DNA from: Paulinella micropora
Taxonomy: Eukaryota > Cercozoa > Imbricatea > Euglyphida
Assembly (NCBI GenBank): GCA_009731375.1
Contig: BJOX01000329.1
Coordinates: 161,081 to 191,057 of the forward strand
Length of the DNA: 29,977 nucleotides
Reading direction: 5' to 3'
A program made the translations under genes and the position numbers. Positions 1 to 29,977 of this stretch are shown here, piece by piece. Under the pieces are notes generated by a model that searched no databases, was not told the DNA's origin, and saw nothing but the letters and a program-made list of their open reading frames with translations. Within the stretch, counting starts at the first letter, position 1, and each line of letters starts with the position of its first letter.

Positions 1-20
1 CAACCAACCAACCAACCAAC

Positions 21-62
<42 letters not shown>

Positions 63-137
63 GTCAATCAGTCAATCAATCAATCAACCAACCAACCAAC
101 CAATCAATCAATCAGTCGATCAACCAAACAACCAACT

Positions 138-216
<79 letters not shown>

Positions 217-281
217 GAATCAATCAATCAATCAATCAACCAACCAACCAACCAATCAACCAACCAACCAACCAACCAACT

Positions 282-319
<38 letters not shown>

Positions 320-504
320 CCAACCGATGAAGCAACCAATCAATCAACCAATCAACCAATCAGCCAATCAATCAATCAATCAACCAACCAACCAACCAAT
401 CAGTCAATCAGTCAATCAGTCAATCAACCAATCAATCAATCAATCAAATCAATAAATCAATCAATCAATCAATCAATCAATCAAGCAACCAATCAATAAG
501 CAAC

Positions 505-543
<39 letters not shown>

Positions 544-636
544 CCAACCAACCAACCAATCAACCAATCAATCAACCAACCAACCAGTGAACCAACCAAT
601 CAATCAGTCGATCAACCAACCAACCAACCAACCAAC

Positions 637-683
<47 letters not shown>

Positions 684-975
684 CCAACCAAACCAACCAA
701 TCAATCAACCAATCAGCCAACCAATCCAACCAATCAATCAACCAATCAACCAACCAAATCAACCAATCAATCAGCCAATCAACCAACCAATCAGCCAACC
801 AAACCAACCAACCAAACCAACCAATCAACCAACCAAACCAACCAACCAATCAACCAATCAATCAACCAATCAACCAACCAAACCAACCAATCAGTCAACC
901 AATCAACCAACCAAACCAACCAATCAGCCAACCAAACCAACCAATCAACCAACCAATCAATCAACCAACCCATTA
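1..975. repeat. (CAAT)n/(CAAC)n array
   Basis: Tetranucleotides CAAT, CAAC and CAGT in mixed blocks with occasional CAAAC. The open frame through it (Asn-Gln-Pro-Ile repeats) follows from the repeat and is not taken as a gene. Confidence 0.95.
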
Positions 976-992
976 CTTTTTATCCTTGACAG

Positions 993-27969
<26,977 letters not shown>

Positions 27970-27970
27970 G

Positions 27971-28038
<68 letters not shown>

Positions 28039-28042
28039 CCTC

Positions 28043-28089
<47 letters not shown>

Positions 28090-28105
28090 CTCTCTCTCTC
28101 TCTCT
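27970..28105. repeat. (TC)n
   Basis: TC dinucleotides with a few TTTC, TCCC and TATC changes, from the motif VI donor to the gap. Confidence 0.95.
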
Positions 28106-28763
28106 NNNNNNNNNNNNNNNNNNNNNNNNNNNNNNNNNNNNNNNNNNNNNNNNNNNNNNNNNNNNNNNNNNNNNNNNNNNNNNNNNNNNNNNNNNNNNNN
28201 NNNNNNNNNNNNNNNNNNNNNNNNNNNNNNNNNNNNNNNNNNNNNNNNNNNNNNNNNNNNNNNNNNNNNNNNNNNNNNNNNNNNNNNNNNNNNNNNNNNN
28301 NNNNNNNNNNNNNNNNNNNNNNNNNNNNNNNNNNNNNNNNNNNNNNNNNNNNNNNNNNNNNNNNNNNNNNNNNNNNNNNNNNNNNNNNNNNNNNNNNNNN
28401 NNNNNNNNNNNNNNNNNNNNNNNNNNNNNNNNNNNNNNNNNNNNNNNNNNNNNNNNNNNNNNNNNNNNNNNNNNNNNNNNNNNNNNNNNNNNNNNNNNNN
28501 NNNNNNNNNNNNNNNNNNNNNNNNNNNNNNNNNNNNNNNNNNNNNNNNNNNNNNNNNNNNNNNNNNNNNNNNNNNNNNNNNNNNNNNNNNNNNNNNNNNN
28601 NNNNNNNNNNNNNNNNNNNNNNNNNNNNNNNNNNNNNNNNNNNNNNNNNNNNNNNNNNNNNNNNNNNNNNNNNNNNNNNNNNNNNNNNNNNNNNNNNNNN
28701 NNNNNNNNNNNNNNNNNNNNNNNNNNNNNNNNNNNNNNNNNNNNNNNNNNNNNNNNNNNNNNN
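28106..28763. other. Assembly gap (658 N)
   Basis: Follows the motif VI exon and probably hides the acceptor and first part of the next helicase exon. Confidence 0.99.
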
Positions 28764-28791
28764 CTAGACCCCTACCCGACACCAGAGATGG
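28764..28791 (+). CDS. Possible 3' end of the next helicase exon (PYPTPEM)
   Basis: Immediately after the 658-base gap the sequence reads LDPYPTPEM before a GT. In DEAH proteins a RF-x-x-L-x-x-Y-x-x-PE-hydrophobic segment follows motif VI at about this distance. Seven later copies read [13 protein letters not shown] or a close variant but have no acceptor AG. This first copy has CCG where all the others have CCT, so it may be the true exon, with its start inside the gap. Confidence 0.4.
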
Positions 28792-28852
<61 letters not shown>

Positions 28853-28919
28853 TCGCTTTGACTCACTAGACCCCTACCCTACACCAGAGATGGTCTATCT
28901 ATCTATCTATATCTATCTA

Positions 28920-28960
<41 letters not shown>

Positions 28961-29051
28961 ATCTATCTATCTATGTATCTATCTATCTATCTACCTATCT
29001 ATCTATCTATTCGCTTTGACTCACTAGACCCCTACCCTACACCAGACATGG

Positions 29052-29116
<65 letters not shown>

Positions 29117-29133
29117 ATCTATCTGTCTATCTA

Positions 29134-29182
<49 letters not shown>

Positions 29183-29255
29183 CTATCTATCTTTCTACCT
29201 ATCTATCCATCTATTCGCTTTGACTCGCTAGACCCCTACCCTACACCAGAGATGG

Positions 29256-29320
<65 letters not shown>

Positions 29321-29361
29321 TCGCTTTGACTCACTAGATCCCTACCCTACACCAGAGATGG

Positions 29362-29406
<45 letters not shown>

Positions 29407-29447
29407 TCGCTTTGACTCACTAGACCCCTACCCTACACCAGAGATGG

Positions 29448-29499
<52 letters not shown>

Positions 29500-29558
29500 C
29501 CTTATCTATCTATCTATTCGCTTTGACTCACTAGACCCCTACCCTACACCAGAGATGG

Positions 29559-29610
<52 letters not shown>

Positions 29611-29712
29611 CCTATCTACCTATCTATCTATCTATCTATCTATTCGCTTTGGCTCACTAGACCCCTACCCTACACCAGAGATGGTCTATCTATCTATCTA
29701 TCTATCTATCTG

Positions 29713-29757
<45 letters not shown>

Positions 29758-29812
29758 ATCTATCTATATCTATCTATCTATCTACCTATCTATCTATCTA
29801 TCTATCTATCTT
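28792..29812. repeat. (CTAT)n between exon-fragment copies
   Basis: CTAT blocks of varied length (giving periods of about 86 to 204 bases) separate the seven fragments. Confidence 0.93.
28853..29683 (+). pseudogene. Seven-copy array of an [13 protein letters not shown] exon fragment
   Basis: Copies start at 28853, 29012, 29216, 29322, 29408, 29519 and 29645, each about 40 bases, each followed by gtctat and a (CTAT)n stretch. Differences are few: TCA/TCG and GAC/GAT silent, GAG to GAC at 29048, GAC to GGC at 29651. No copy has an acceptor AG, so none can be the working exon. Confidence 0.88.
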
Positions 29813-29977
29813 TGGGCCCGTGGTGGGGTGCCTTATGTGTGCCTAGCCATACGCCTATAAGTCACATGCCGAAATAGCGACGGGAAGCACAATCCTGTTC
29901 CCTCAGGGTGCCCTTTCTCGCTTGTTGAGCCCGGAATAAAACCCACAGTGCTCTGTCGGTTTATACTAGACTGTCGA
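29813..29977 (+). mobile_element. Module P, copy 5, running off the window
   Basis: It starts TGGGCCCGTGGTGGGGTGCC and then matches the copy at 10545 up to ACTAGACTGTCGA, where the window ends. Confidence 0.75.

Overview
This is a eukaryotic, intron-rich locus on the + strand, probably from an alga or other protist; the lineage cannot be named from the sequence. Scattered through about 27 kb of simple-sequence DNA are 14 to 16 short exons with GT-AG borders and matching reading phases. Joined in order they spell, from motif I to motif VI, the helicase core of one DEAH/DEVH-box RNA helicase. It most resembles DHX29: DEVH in motif II, a GPGxRNSLxGY stretch after motif Ia, and [13 protein letters not shown] after motif V. 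The gene runs off both ends of the window. Only about 1.58 kb is coding, 621 bases of it in one exon.

Layout. 1-4071: a (CAAT/CAAC) array, a tentative upstream exon (993-1031), interspersed-repeat copies and triplet arrays. 4072-6882: exons for motifs I, Ia and Ib and the first half of motif II. 6883-13108: mostly (CTAT)n introns holding the rest of motif II, motif III (SAT) and the end of RecA domain 1. 13109-17114: (CATA), (CTAC) and (GAAA) introns with the start of RecA domain 2. 17115-22030: (ACTT), (ATT) and 9-mer arrays, two foldback units and a MITE, then the motif IV and V exons, one pair split by an intron of only 124 bases. 22031-27969: a (TATTG)n intron, then (CTAT/CTAC) introns with the exons that finish motif V and carry motif VI. 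27970-29977: an assembly gap, a tandem array of a further exon fragment, and another interspersed repeat.

The most unusual feature is that at least ten exons are accompanied in the adjoining intron by one to fourteen broken copies ('exon echoes') embedded in microsatellite. Echoes upstream of the intact exon keep its acceptor-side end; echoes downstream keep its donor-side end. This is what repeated tandem duplications with one breakpoint inside the exon would leave. Many echo differences are silent third-position changes, so several echoes look like derivatives of sequence that was under coding constraint. Two sequence modules, here called P and Q, recur with variable left ends and a fixed right end that runs into (ATCT)n, like truncated non-LTR retroelements. 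Seven N gaps and the extreme repetitiveness make assembly error a real alternative for some of the structure.
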